57,783 bases of DNA from Synechococcus sp. AG-670-A05 (GTDB taxonomy: Bacteria; Cyanobacteriota; Cyanobacteriia; PCC-6307; Cyanobiaceae): NCBI GenBank assembly GCA_003211535.1, contig QCSJ01000004.1:1-57783 (forward strand), given 5' to 3'. Each line of letters starts with the position of its first letter. Position 1 is the stretch's first letter. A model generated the notes under the pieces. It did not search any database and had not been told where the DNA came from. It saw only the letters and a list, made by a program, of their open reading frames with translations. Positions 19,790 through 29,931 of the stretch are shown piece after piece. A program made the translations under genes and the position numbers.

Positions 19790-21721
19790 ATGCATCTCGG
19801 AGATCTGACTCATCCGAATGAGCTGCACGGTCTCAGGCTGTCCGAGCTTGAAGATGTCGCCCGCCAGATTCGAGATCGTCACCTCCAGGTGGTGTCGACC
19901 AGCGGTGGCCATCTCGGCCCTGGCCTCGGTGTTGTTGAGCTCACCCTGGCCCTTTACCAGACCCTTGATCTGGATCGGGACAGGGTCATCTGGGACGTCG
20001 GGCATCAGGCTTACCCCCACAAGTTGATCACAGGTCGTTTCAACGACTTCCACTCCCTGCGCCAGCAAAACGGCGTTGCGGGATACCTCAAACGCTCTGA
20101 AAGCCGCTTCGATCATTTCGGTGCTGGCCATGCCAGCACGTCAATTTCAGCAGCACTGGGCATGGCGATGGCCCGGGACAACCGAGGAGAAGACTTCAAG
20201 TGTGTTGCCGTGATCGGTGATGGCGCGCTTACCGGTGGCATGGCCCTGGAGGCGATTAACCACGCAGGACATCTGCCTGAGACCCCCTTGCTGGTAGTTC
20301 TCAACGACAACGACATGTCGATCTCCCCGCCGGTTGGTGCCTTGTCCAACGTTCTGAACCGCGCCAGGCTCAGTCCGCCGATGCAATTCATCTCCGGCAG
20401 TGTCGAGGAAAGCGTTCGACATCTGCCCTTCATGGGCGGTGAGCTTCCTGCCGAGTTGAACCGCCTCAAGGGCAGCATGCGTCGTCTGGCGGTGCCGAAA
20501 GTGGGAGCTGTGTTTGAGGAGCTGGGCTTCACGTACATGGGCCCGATCGATGGCCATGACATCGGCGAAATGATGCGGACCTTCCAGGCCGCTCATCGGG
20601 ACGGCGGTCCAGTGCTGGTGCATCTAGTCACCAAAAAAGGCAAGGGTTACCCCTACGCCGAAGCTGATCAGGTCGGTTACCACGCTCAGTCAGCCTTTGA
20701 TCTGAGCACCGGGAAGGCCATTCCCTCGACAAAGCCGAAACCAGCCAGTTACAGCAAGGTGTTCGGCCAGACCCTTGTCAAGCTCTGCGAACAGAACAGC
20801 CGTGTGGTGGGGATCACCGCGGCCATGGCCACCGGAACAGGCCTGGATCTTCTGCAGAAAGCTGTTCCGAACCAATATGTGGACGTCGGGATCGCCGAGC
20901 AGCACGCGGTCACCCTTGCTGCAGGCATGGCTTGTGAGGGTATGCGCCCCGTGGTGGCGATCTACAGCACCTTCCTGCAGCGGGCCTTCGACCAGCTGAT
21001 CCACGACGTCGGCATTCAGAACCTGCCGGTGACCTTTGTTTTGGACCGGGCCGGCATTGTTGGTGCCGATGGCCCGACGCATCAAGGCCAATACGACATC
21101 AGCTACATGCGAGCAATCCCCAATTTCACGGTGATGGCTCCCAAGGATGAGGCTGAATTACAGCGGATGATGGTGACCTGTTTGAACCACGACGGACCCA
21201 CCGCCCTGCGCATCCCCCGCGGGTCCGGGGTTGGCATGCCGTTGATGGAAGAAGGCTGGGAATCGCTCCCCATCGGACGCGGCGAGCTGCTTCGCGAGGG
21301 AGACGATCTGCTGATCGTGGCCTACGGGTCCATGGTGTATCCCGCTCTGGACACCGCCACACTGCTGGAGGAAGCCGGTCTTTCCTCCACGATCATCAAT
21401 GCGCGCTTCCTTCGCCCTCTGGATCAAGCCCTGATCCACCCGCTGGCGCGACGCATTCAGCGGGTGGTGACCATGGAAGAGGGTGCTCTCGCTGGCGGAC
21501 TCGGCTCCGCTGTTCTCGAGTCACTCTCCGATCAGGACATCAGTGTGCCGCTGCTGCGCATTGGTATCCCGGACAAAATGGTCGACCATGCCACTCCGCA
21601 GCAGAGCAAGGAATCTCTTGGGCTGACCCCAGTTCAGATGGCGGAACGTATTCGTCGACGTTTTGAGCTGGGTGGACGTGACTTTGCCGGTGCATCGTCG
21701 GTACCGATCATCCAGTCCTGA
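19790..21721 (+). CDS. dxs: 1-deoxy-D-xylulose-5-phosphate synthase
   Basis: [50 protein letters not shown]-type motifs. Confidence 0.97.
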   Translation: MHLGDLTHPNELHGLRLSELEDVARQIRDRHLQVVSTSGGHLGPGLGVVELTLALYQTLDLDRDRVIWDVGHQAYPHKLITGRFNDFHSLRQQNGVAGYLKRSESRFDHFGAGHASTSISAALGMAMARDNRGEDFKCVAVIGDGALTGGMALEAINHAGHLPETPLLVVLNDNDMSISPPVGALSNVLNRARLSPPMQFISGSVEESVRHLPFMGGELPAELNRLKGSMRRLAVPKVGAVFEELGFTYMGPIDGHDIGEMMRTFQAAHRDGGPVLVHLVTKKGKGYPYAEADQVGYHAQSAFDLSTGKAIPSTKPKPASYSKVFGQTLVKLCEQNSRVVGITAAMATGTGLDLLQKAVPNQYVDVGIAEQHAVTLAAGMACEGMRPVVAIYSTFLQRAFDQLIHDVGIQNLPVTFVLDRAGIVGADGPTHQGQYDISYMRAIPNFTVMAPKDEAELQRMMVTCLNHDGPTALRIPRGSGVGMPLMEEGWESLPIGRGELLREGDDLLIVAYGSMVYPALDTATLLEEAGLSSTIINARFLRPLDQALIHPLARRIQRVVTMEEGALAGGLGSAVLESLSDQDISVPLLRIGIPDKMVDHATPQQSKESLGLTPVQMAERIRRRFELGGRDFAGASSVPIIQS

Positions 21722-21739
21722 ACGCAGAGCTGTTCAGCG

Positions 21740-22903
21740 GTGCGCGTTCTGATTGCCGGGGCGGGACCGGCAGGCAGCAGCCTGGCTGTCCAACTCGCTG
21801 AGGGAGGCTGGACCGTGGCGTTGGTGGATGCCCTCTCCTCACCCGAGCGGAATGCCTTTTCCAGCGCAGCGCTTCCCCTCGCTGATGCTGACCGTCTGGG
21901 AATTCCAGCTTCGTGTTGTTCCGCCAATTGGTGGGGGTGGCAGCTGTTGGATCCCGACGGTCTCGAACACCAGTGGTGGGCTGTCGAGCAACAGGGGGTG
22001 GTGCTGGATTTCGCGTTGTTCAGAACCCACCTCTGGGATCGTGCCAGGCGGTGCGGGGTGGAGCTGCTGAATGGATGCCGGGTGAATCTTGATCGGCTGA
22101 ACGCACACTCGGCCGATGTGATCTTGTCCTCAGCTGGCAATAAGCAGCATCGAACGGTCGACCTTGTGGTGGATGCCACGGGACCAGGGAGGCATCTGCA
22201 ACGGCAGGCTGGCGTCGCCCTTGAGTCCCAGGACGACCCCTTGCTCAGCGGAGACGGGGTGGAATGGCTGCTCCAGGGAGACCCTCGCAGTACCGCGCGT
22301 TGGCGCGATCGGCTCAGTTTCATGTTGGGGCGTGACTGGATGGCTCACGGTTACGGCTGGGTTTTTCCGATGGCACATGACCAACTGAAGGTTGGGGTTT
22401 GCCGGTTGGCCCCTCCCCATGCTCACAACGCTCCTTTGAGACGTTCACTGCGACGGTTGCTGCAACGATGCGGCCTTGATCAGCTGCCGGTGCTGGATCG
22501 TCATGGTGGCCGTGTTGCAAGCACGATCAAACGGCGTCAACCCCTTGGTAGTGCCTCGCTCTGGGCGGTTGGAGACGCAGCAAGCACGGCCAATCTGCTG
22601 GGCGGTGAAGGCATCCGCCATGCCATGGATAGTGCATCAGTTCTGAGCCAATGCCTGCTTACGGGGGGATCCCACCGGGACTATCAAATTGCTCTTATAC
22701 AACGACTCGGCTGGCGCTGGACCGTATCCAATCGCCTGGCGCGGCGCACCTGGTGGGGCCTTAACACAGCCGATGCGGATCGGAGAATGTCTCTACTAAT
22801 TAATGGACTCTCTGGACAGGCCTCGGCTGAGGACCTGTCCAGTTTGTTGTTTGCGTATCGATTTGAGCGTTACGGCTGGCGTCTTCTGCCTTACTTAGTC
22901 TGA
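21740..22903 (+). CDS. FAD-dependent oxidoreductase (geranylgeranyl reductase / lycopene cyclase-like superfamily)
   Basis: RVLIAGAGPAGSSLAVQLAEGGWTVALVDA dinucleotide-binding fold; LWAVGDAASTANLLGGEGIRHAMDSA; 18 nt after dxs. Confidence 0.75.
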   Translation: MRVLIAGAGPAGSSLAVQLAEGGWTVALVDALSSPERNAFSSAALPLADADRLGIPASCCSANWWGWQLLDPDGLEHQWWAVEQQGVVLDFALFRTHLWDRARRCGVELLNGCRVNLDRLNAHSADVILSSAGNKQHRTVDLVVDATGPGRHLQRQAGVALESQDDPLLSGDGVEWLLQGDPRSTARWRDRLSFMLGRDWMAHGYGWVFPMAHDQLKVGVCRLAPPHAHNAPLRRSLRRLLQRCGLDQLPVLDRHGGRVASTIKRRQPLGSASLWAVGDAASTANLLGGEGIRHAMDSASVLSQCLLTGGSHRDYQIALIQRLGWRWTVSNRLARRTWWGLNTADADRRMSLLINGLSGQASAEDLSSLLFAYRFERYGWRLLPYLV

Positions 22904-22916
22904 ATGCGGCAGCTAT

Positions 22917-23174
22917 TCAGAGAACACCGCGGGCTGCCAGACCCTGGATGGCACCGATGCCGATAATGTGGCCGAGGCTGGTTGTTCCCAGCAGTGCTGC
23001 ATGACCCATGCCACCGAAGAAGGCTGCGTTCGGCAGCGCGGCACCTTCGTTGGGGTGCTTTATGGTGGCCTTGCCCACGGCAATGGCGATCACATTGCAG
23101 ACAATCATCACCAGGGCAACCTTCGGAGACCAGGTCACGGTTGCAGGGGCGATGGCGAAGAGAGGGGTCAGCAT
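22917..23174 (-). CDS. psaK: Photosystem I reaction centre subunit PsaK
   Basis: TVTWSPKVALVMIVCNVIAIAVGKATIKHPNEGAALPNAAFFGGMGHAALLGTTSLGHIIGIGAIQGLAARGVL. Confidence 0.93.
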   Translation of the reverse strand: MLTPLFAIAPATVTWSPKVALVMIVCNVIAIAVGKATIKHPNEGAALPNAAFFGGMGHAALLGTTSLGHIIGIGAIQGLAARGVL

Positions 23175-23231
23175 TCAAGCCAGTGAGCGACGATCCATCT
23201 TCCGCGCTCAGCAGTCTTCTGTCTGCACCTC

Positions 23232-23528
23232 TTAAGAGTTGTTCATCCTGCTGGTGTCGGAACGAAGCAAGCCGATCACCAGAACGGCATTGGCCAGGGT
23301 GAGAAAGGCTTCCGCTCCGCCATGCAGGACATCCACCGCCACCAGCTCCGCATTACAGCAGCGCAGCGCCAGCACGGCGGCGCCGATAGTCATCAGCACG
23401 AACAACAACGTCAGCCGGAACCCCCAGAGTGCGAGTTCCGGCAGGGCCTCACTTCGTTTGAGCCAACGGAGAAACAGCAGATAGGGCAGCAGAGACAGGG
23501 CGAACAGAGGTGCGGGATCAAAGTCCAT
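23232..23528 (-). CDS. DUF3593 membrane protein
   Basis: PAPLFALSLLPYLLFLRWLKRSEALPELALWGFRLTLLFVLMTIGAA; three TM segments. Confidence 0.75.
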   Translation of the reverse strand: MDFDPAPLFALSLLPYLLFLRWLKRSEALPELALWGFRLTLLFVLMTIGAAVLALRCCNAELVAVDVLHGGAEAFLTLANAVLVIGLLRSDTSRMNNS

Positions 23529-23531
23529 GGC

Positions 23532-23810
23532 TCAGCTCGTTGTCCGACGTTGCAGGAGGATCCACGCCGCCCACGCCAACCCAATGTTGCCGATGAGGGT
23601 GAGGGCCGCCTGTAGGGTCACCAGGGGGCGAAGGACTTCGCTGTTATCGAACAGATGCCAGGTGCACGCAGCCATAGCACTGATCAGAGCTGGCACCATG
23701 GCCATGGCTAACCACGGAAGTCCTCGGCGTTGAATAAGGACGATGGCCAGGCTCCACTCGATCACCGAGGTGACATGGATCCACCAGGTGCCGAGAGAGA
23801 GGGAATGCAT
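23532..23810 (-). CDS. DUF2499 membrane protein
   Basis: MHSLSLGTWWIHVTSVIEWSLAIVLI...PALISAMAACTWHLFDNSE..LVTLQAALTLIGNIGLAWAA. Confidence 0.78.
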   Translation of the reverse strand: MHSLSLGTWWIHVTSVIEWSLAIVLIQRRGLPWLAMAMVPALISAMAACTWHLFDNSEVLRPLVTLQAALTLIGNIGLAWAAWILLQRRTTS

Positions 23811-23869
23811 ATGATCACCCTAAACAGAGGGTCGGTCGATAATCTGCCCCACTCAGAGAGGTCAGTCCC

Positions 23870-24934
23870 GTGGCTGCCAGATCCATTCCGGCCTACCTCC
23901 TCTGTGGCTACTACGGTGAGAACAACCTCGGGGATGACGCCCTGCTGACGGTTCTGCTCAGGGAGATTCCGCAGCCCTGTCGCCTGCTCGTCACCGCCCA
24001 CGACTCGGATGCACTCGCTGGACTGGCTCCCAATGCCGAAGTGGTAAACCGTCGGTCCCTGCGTTCGGTTCTGCGATCAATTGGACGGGTTGATGCCGTG
24101 GTGTTCGGTGGCGGCAGCCTGCTCCAGGACAGCACCAGTTTTCGCAGCCTGATCTATTACCTGGTGATCATCGCCATGGCCAGTTTGCGGGGCCGCCCTG
24201 TGCTGCTCTGGGGTCAGGGGCTCGGTCCGCTTCAACGTCCCATCAGCCGTGGAATGGTGCGCCTGCTGCTTCCTGCCTGCCGCAGTGCCAGCTGGCGGGA
24301 TCAGACGTCCATGGACCGAGCCAGGCGCTTGGCTCCTCAGTTGCCTGTGCAGCTCGCACCGGATCCGGTCTGGGGACTGCCCAGCCAGTCCTGGACCGGA
24401 GGTCAATCGATCGTGGTGTGCTGGCGTCCATCCCCCTTGCTGTGCCTTCGAAAGTGGACTGTGTTGCTGAATGCTCTGCAGGCGCTGGCGGAGGATCTAG
24501 ATGCACCGGTCCGTTGGTTAGCGTTTCATCGCCATCAGGATGCAGAGCTGCTTGAATGGCTAGCTGATCAAGGGGTCGTTACTTCTGTGCTGCGTTCACG
24601 CATCACAACAGTCCTTCCTTCGTCGCTGGAAACGGTTTTTGCATCGGTTCGTAAGGCCCGCCTGGTTATCCCGATGCGGCTCCATGCCCTGATCCTGGCC
24701 CGACTCGCCCTCTGTCCGATGGCAGCCTTGAGTTACGACCCCAAGGTGGAAGCCGCCGCAGCCATGGCGGGAGTTCCCTGCACCTCTCTCGATGCGCTGC
24801 CAGATGAACAGGCGCTCCTGAGCCAATGGAGAACTGCCTTGGACAACCCAGCCGACCCCGAGCAGGTGGAGCACATCCGATCCCGAGCAGCCCTCCATGG
24901 CCGCCAACTCAGGCGCTTCCTGCCTCAGCGGTGA
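23870..24934 (+). CDS. csaB: Polysaccharide pyruvyl transferase CsaB
   Basis: LLCGYYGENNLGDDALLTVLLREI; FGGGSLLQDSTSFRSLIYYL; MRLHALILARLA. Confidence 0.88.
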   Translation: MAARSIPAYLLCGYYGENNLGDDALLTVLLREIPQPCRLLVTAHDSDALAGLAPNAEVVNRRSLRSVLRSIGRVDAVVFGGGSLLQDSTSFRSLIYYLVIIAMASLRGRPVLLWGQGLGPLQRPISRGMVRLLLPACRSASWRDQTSMDRARRLAPQLPVQLAPDPVWGLPSQSWTGGQSIVVCWRPSPLLCLRKWTVLLNALQALAEDLDAPVRWLAFHRHQDAELLEWLADQGVVTSVLRSRITTVLPSSLETVFASVRKARLVIPMRLHALILARLALCPMAALSYDPKVEAAAAMAGVPCTSLDALPDEQALLSQWRTALDNPADPEQVEHIRSRAALHGRQLRRFLPQR

Positions 24935-25927
24935 TATTCGGGTTTGTGTTGATCAAAACTGCGATCGATGCCCTGCCCGTTGGTGAGATCCACCGGCAGA
25001 TTGCTGGCGAAACTGGTGCCATGGATATGGCGGTATTTCTTTGAATTATTAAGCCGGTAGGTGGCATCCGGCAAAGAGATGTAGTTGCTCTTGGTCGCCA
25101 ATATGCTGATGTTGCGCAGGTAATAGCTGATGAATTGCCTGAAGTGCTTGTTGTTTATTAGGATTGATCATTGACATAAAGAATCAATGGGCGTGACAAA
25201 TATCGCTAGTGCTCGTTGTGTCCACTTTTGATGGAGAGTATCACGGAGTTGTCTTTGGGATTGGCAATCTTTAGGGTTTTCGTTTTGATAATATTTTTTT
25301 TGGAATAGGCATAGCCGAAGTACGTCGGAGTCTGTCGATTATCTGCCACATATTTTACAAGGTCATTATCATCCTCGCTGGCGAGTTAATCCGAGCTTGA
25401 ATTGGTTTTGGAATAATTGATGGTGTTATTGAAGATGTCAAAGGTTCTTTACTCCTAGCCCAGTCCATACAGCTTTATGGCCTCATCTGGACAGTCAAGG
25501 TTGACCTGATTCCAGGGTTTGATCCTCCCTTGAGCGGTTTTGTTCCAGAGTCTGGAGAGTTCATTAAGGTCAGTGATCTCGCCCAGTCATTGCCTGGGTT
25601 TATCACCACGGTGATGATATCGAACGCGATGGGGAGTTCAATGAAGTTGATGACCTCATGTGCACAACGTTTCAGTTCCTTGCTGGAGACGGGTCGCGAA
25701 GCGTTCGCCAGGGGATTGTCGCCACTACAGAATTCGCGTAACCCTGCCGTTGAGCCCGTTTCCTTGATGTCAAAGTCAACAGGCTTTCTCTGAACTGTTG
25801 TTCGATATCCCTGAATGGCTGCTTTGGTGATCGGGAAGACGGCGCCGGTGCCACTAATGCGGATGGTGTCAGCTCCATTGGCGAAGGTGCCGGTTAACCC
25901 AATTACAGCGCTAAATCCTGCAAGCAA
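24925..25927 (-). pseudogene. pstS: Decayed phosphate ABC transporter substrate-binding protein (PstS/SphX type)
   Basis: Pieces in different minus frames: MLAGFSAVIGLTGTFANGADTIRISGTGAVFPITKAAIQGY (TTG start at 25927), ITDLNELSRLWNKTAQGRIKPWNQVN..DEAIKLYGLG*, DNRQTPTYFGYAYSKK, and NKHFRQFISYYLRNISILATKSNYISLPDATYRLNN...HKPEYHR*. Confidence 0.85.
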
Positions 25928-26019
25928 TGTAGCGAACGGAGCGTGAAACGGGACACCATCGAATATGAGAAATGTGCCCCAATTTGCGCGGTGTGCTGTG
26001 GAGTGGGCATAAGGTTTCG

Positions 26020-26991
26020 TTACTCTGCCAGCCGGTGTCCACTGCCGGCATCAAAGCGATGCTCCGCACTGGTCAGCCAGCTCACGTGTAACGGCTCGCT
26101 CAGGGAGAGATCACCGGCACAAAGCATCCTCAGAGCACCACGGGGGCTGTCCAGCAATAACAACTGGCTAGCCCCCTGCCATTCACGACTGATCAGGCGG
26201 CAGGGCATGCCTTCTGGATCGAAGCCAACGTCCTCCGGTCGGATGCCAATGGTGAGCTGTTTATCCACGGGAAGCAGATTGATCTGTGGACGGCCGATGA
26301 AGCTGGCGACAAATTGGCTGGCCGGCGTTTTGTAGAGCTCTTCAGGTGTTCCGATCTGTTCGATACGTCCGTCCTTGAGGACGGCAATCCGGTTGGCTAG
26401 AGCCATCGCCTCCTGTTGGTCGTGAGTGACATACAGCACAGGTTGGGTTCCCTGCAGAATCAGCTGGCGCAGTTCCGGACGAAGGTCATCGCGCAACTGT
26501 GCATCCAGGTTGCTCATCGGTTCATCCAACAGGTACACCCTTGGATCGCGGAGCAGAGCTCTGGCCAGGGCAACCCGTTGACGCTGGCCGCCTGAAAGCT
26601 GCTGGGGACGTCGATCGGCCATCTCCCGCAATCTCACCGTGTCCAATACCGTCTCGATCCGTTGTTGCCGTTGAGCGGGGGAAACACCGCGGATCTTCAA
26701 ACCGAGGTTGAGGTTCTCCCGCACGCTCAGGTGAGGAAACAGTGCATAGCTCTGGAACACCATGGCGATGCGACGGCGTTCCGCGGGGATGCTGTCAAGC
26801 GGCTCACCGTCGAGTTCGATGGATCCCTCGTCCTGTCGATCCAATCCGGCGATCAAGCGCAGTGCCGTGCTTTTGCCACAACCGCTGGTACCCAGTAAGG
26901 CGACACATTCGCCCTCATCAACTTGCATATTGAGGTCCCGCAGAATCCACTGCTCCCCGAAGCGTTTTCCCAGCCCGTTCAGATGCAGCAT
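26020..26991 (-). CDS. ggtA: ABC transporter ATP-binding protein, glucosylglycerol/sugar type
   Basis: LLGTSGCGKSTALRLIAGLDRQDEGSIELDG; LSGGQRQRVALARALLRDPRVYLLDEPMSNLD; MalK-like length and C-terminal domain. Confidence 0.85.
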   Translation of the reverse strand: MLHLNGLGKRFGEQWILRDLNMQVDEGECVALLGTSGCGKSTALRLIAGLDRQDEGSIELDGEPLDSIPAERRRIAMVFQSYALFPHLSVRENLNLGLKIRGVSPAQRQQRIETVLDTVRLREMADRRPQQLSGGQRQRVALARALLRDPRVYLLDEPMSNLDAQLRDDLRPELRQLILQGTQPVLYVTHDQQEAMALANRIAVLKDGRIEQIGTPEELYKTPASQFVASFIGRPQINLLPVDKQLTIGIRPEDVGFDPEGMPCRLISREWQGASQLLLLDSPRGALRMLCAGDLSLSEPLHVSWLTSAEHRFDAGSGHRLAE

Positions 26992-27809
26992 CAGCCTTTG
27001 ATCGCTCCGTTGGTCAGCCCGGACACGATCTGACGCTGACAGATCAGCACCAGCAACAGCAGAGGAATGGATCCCAGAACCGTCGCTGCGGCATAGGCGC
27101 CGTAGGGAATGGAATAGATCGACGATCCGGCAATGCGGGCCATGGCAACTGGAAGGGTCAGCAGTTCGTCCCGGCTGAGCCAGGTCAGTGCGATGGGATA
27201 CTCATTCCAGGCGAACAGAAACACCAGGATCGCCGTGCTTGCGGTGGCTGGAGCCAGCAGGGGTACCAGCACCCACCGGAGGCGTTGCCACAGCCCCAGC
27301 CCCTCCAATCGGGCCGCATCCTCCAATTCCCTGGGGAGTGATTCAAAGACTGAGGTCAGCAGCAGCAGGGCCAAGGGCATTGCGAGTCCTGAATAGGGCA
27401 TGGCCAGGGCGATGAGACTGTTGCCGAGTGAAAAGCGACGAGCAAGTTCCAGCAATGCGAGAAACAGCAAGACGTAGGGAAAAAGTGCAGCTGCAACGGT
27501 GATCCAACGCAGAACGCGCCGCAGCTGCAGGGGAACTCTGGCCAGGCCATAGGCAGCTGGGATGGCAAGAGCAAGTGTGATGACGGTGGTAAGAGCGCTG
27601 ACGATTGCGCTGTTAAGCAGATAGCGCCAGAAGGGTGGGTCGCTTGCCAGCAACTCCTTGTAGTGAACAAGGGTCCACCGCTGCAGGAATGGAATCGATC
27701 CGTTCACCAGTGATTCCGCAGTGGAAAAGGAGCTGATCAGTTGCCAGAGCATTGGGAGCAAAGACCACACCAGCAATAGGCAGATCCAGAGTGCAAGCCG
27801 GCGCTTCAT
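26991..27809 (-). CDS. ggtD: Glucosylglycerol/sugar ABC transporter permease
   Basis: MalG-like: ELEDAARLEGLGLWQRLRWVLVPLLAPA motif and TM segments; position in ggt operon. Confidence 0.83.
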   Translation of the reverse strand: MKRRLALWICLLLVWSLLPMLWQLISSFSTAESLVNGSIPFLQRWTLVHYKELLASDPPFWRYLLNSAIVSALTTVITLALAIPAAYGLARVPLQLRRVLRWITVAAALFPYVLLFLALLELARRFSLGNSLIALAMPYSGLAMPLALLLLTSVFESLPRELEDAARLEGLGLWQRLRWVLVPLLAPATASTAILVFLFAWNEYPIALTWLSRDELLTLPVAMARIAGSSIYSIPYGAYAAATVLGSIPLLLLVLICQRQIVSGLTNGAIKG

Positions 27810-28672
27810 GGTTGCACCGGTTTCATCAGACCGCTTAGGCGCAGCAGCATGGCCAGGATCAGCATCGCCGACGTGAGCAGCAGAAAACCTGCCAGCATCG
27901 CCGTGGCGCTGTATCCGAAATCAAGGAATCGCATGGCATTCAGGTAGGCATAGAGCGCCACGCTTTCGGTGCTACCGGCCGGTCCTCCCCCCGTGAGCAC
28001 CTGGATGAGATCAAAAACGCCGAAGGCCTGGGCACCACGGAACAACAGAGCAATCAGGACGTAGGGCATTAACAACGGCAGGGTGATGCACCTCAGGGCC
28101 TGGATCGGCCGTCCACCTTCGAGACGGAAGGCGCTGTAAAGATCCTTCGGGATGGTCTGCAAGCCAGCCAGCAACAGAAGTGCGATGAATGGCGTTGTCT
28201 TCCAGACATCGGCCACAACAGTGACAAGCCATGTCCACATGGGGGTGGACAGGAGATTCAGAGGTCCCAGCCCCACAAATTCATTCAGACGTTCGAGGGG
28301 ACCGTAGGGGGTGTTGAAGATCCATCGCCAGCCGAGTGCCATCATTGTGGTGGGTAATGCCCAGGGCAGTAAGGCCAAGGCCCGCACCACCCCCCGTCCA
28401 CGCCAGCGTTGATCCAGCAAAAGGGCAATCGCAAGAGCTAGCAGCAGTTCAAGGCCAACGGAAACGCCGGCGAACCGGGTGGTCTGGAGCGCGTCCTGCC
28501 AGAAGCGCTGATCATCCAGCAAGCGAATCCAGTTAGCCCCGCCATTGGGCACAGGGTTGAGCCCGGTCAGGACTGAATTGGCGTGAAAACTCAGCCAGCC
28601 ATAGCGGATCATCGGCCAGACAAAGACCAGGCCAATCATCAGCAACGCCGGCAGCAGCAACAGCAGATTCAT
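27806..28672 (-). CDS. ggtC: Glucosylglycerol/sugar ABC transporter permease
   Basis: MalF-like permease: LYSAFRLEGGRPIQALRCITLPLLMPYV; 4-nt overlap with downstream gene. Confidence 0.83.
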   Translation of the reverse strand: MNLLLLLPALLMIGLVFVWPMIRYGWLSFHANSVLTGLNPVPNGGANWIRLLDDQRFWQDALQTTRFAGVSVGLELLLALAIALLLDQRWRGRGVVRALALLPWALPTTMMALGWRWIFNTPYGPLERLNEFVGLGPLNLLSTPMWTWLVTVVADVWKTTPFIALLLLAGLQTIPKDLYSAFRLEGGRPIQALRCITLPLLMPYVLIALLFRGAQAFGVFDLIQVLTGGGPAGSTESVALYAYLNAMRFLDFGYSATAMLAGFLLLTSAMLILAMLLRLSGLMKPVQP

Positions 28673-29931
28673 GCGGTGCCCCCAGCGGAACGGAATAAGG
28701 TGAGGGTCGAGGCCTGGGCCTGAGCCATCCCTTCATCCGGATCAAGATCTTCCGTGAGGATTGCGCTCAGCATGCGCTGCAGCAGATCGCTCATCTGGGC
28801 GTAGAGAGGGGACATAGGTCTTGGAACGGCCTGATCCAGGGCCTGCTCCAGCTGCGGCAAGACCGCGGATCGTTCCACCAGCTCCGGATCCTGGAAGAGA
28901 GCTTTTGCTGTGGGTGTGTAGCCCTGGTTCAGAAAGCGTTCCCGCTGGGCGTCCTGGCTGGTGAGGTAACGGATCGCTTCCGCAGTGGCTGAAGGATGGG
29001 GCGTGTCCCGCAACATGCTCAATCCCCAGCTGCCGAGGGTGGCGGCAGGGGTCTGCCCTGGCAGGGCAACCATGGTAGTGACGCCGATGCGGCCCTTCAC
29101 GGCACTGTCATCTCCCTGCAGTTCCGCCCAGGCGTAGGGCCAGTTGCGCATCAGCGCTGCATCACCTGCCTTGAATGCCTGCAGGGACTCCGACTCGGCG
29201 TAATTGGTGACGGCCCTCGGGCTGATTCCATCGCTGATCAGACCTTTCATCCATGTCGCGGTCTGACGAGCCGCCGGGCTGTCGAGGCTCGGTTCTCCAC
29301 TGACCGGGTTGAGCCAGGACCCACCGAACGCCTGGATCATTTCCACAAAATCGCAGCTGAGGCCTTCGTACTGACGCGCCTGCCAGACAAACCCTTGGGG
29401 TGCTTGACCCTCCTGCTGAAGTTTGCCCACCACAGCGGTGAGTTCATCCGGCGTCCTTGGTGGATCGGCCATCAGGTCCGTGCGCCAGTACAGCAGGCCG
29501 ACATCGGCACCCAGGGGCCAGCGGTACAGGGCGCCGTTCACCCGGTTGCCGAGCCGAGCCCCCTCAACCAGACCCTGCTCATCAGCGGTGTCAAACCACG
29601 GATCCAGAGGTTCCAGCCATCCGGCGGCCACATATTTCGGCAGCCAAGTCACATCCACCAGAAGGGCATCAAACGGCGGAGATCCCAGCAGCAGACTGCT
29701 GATGGCCAGATCGGAAATGGATTCGGTCTCCAAGGGGCCCCGGCTTACGTTGAGATGAATCCGCCCGCGGTTATCAGCGTTGAACCGATTCACCAACGAC
29801 GCCGTGGCATCGGCGTAGGGCGCTGGCATCAGGATCGTGACCGACTGGACCTGCTCTGGACGTCCCCAGACGACACCAACCAGCAGGAGGAATCCGAGAC
29901 CGATGGCGAACAACCCGCGCCGAAACAACAT
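28669..29931 (-). CDS. ggtB: Glucosylglycerol/sugar ABC transporter substrate-binding protein
   Basis: Signal peptide, ADNRGRIHLNVSRG..., W-rich extracellular solute-binding family 1 pattern; adjacent to ggpS. Confidence 0.83.
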   Translation of the reverse strand: MLFRRGLFAIGLGFLLLVGVVWGRPEQVQSVTILMPAPYADATASLVNRFNADNRGRIHLNVSRGPLETESISDLAISSLLLGSPPFDALLVDVTWLPKYVAAGWLEPLDPWFDTADEQGLVEGARLGNRVNGALYRWPLGADVGLLYWRTDLMADPPRTPDELTAVVGKLQQEGQAPQGFVWQARQYEGLSCDFVEMIQAFGGSWLNPVSGEPSLDSPAARQTATWMKGLISDGISPRAVTNYAESESLQAFKAGDAALMRNWPYAWAELQGDDSAVKGRIGVTTMVALPGQTPAATLGSWGLSMLRDTPHPSATAEAIRYLTSQDAQRERFLNQGYTPTAKALFQDPELVERSAVLPQLEQALDQAVPRPMSPLYAQMSDLLQRMLSAILTEDLDPDEGMAQAQASTLTLFRSAGGTA

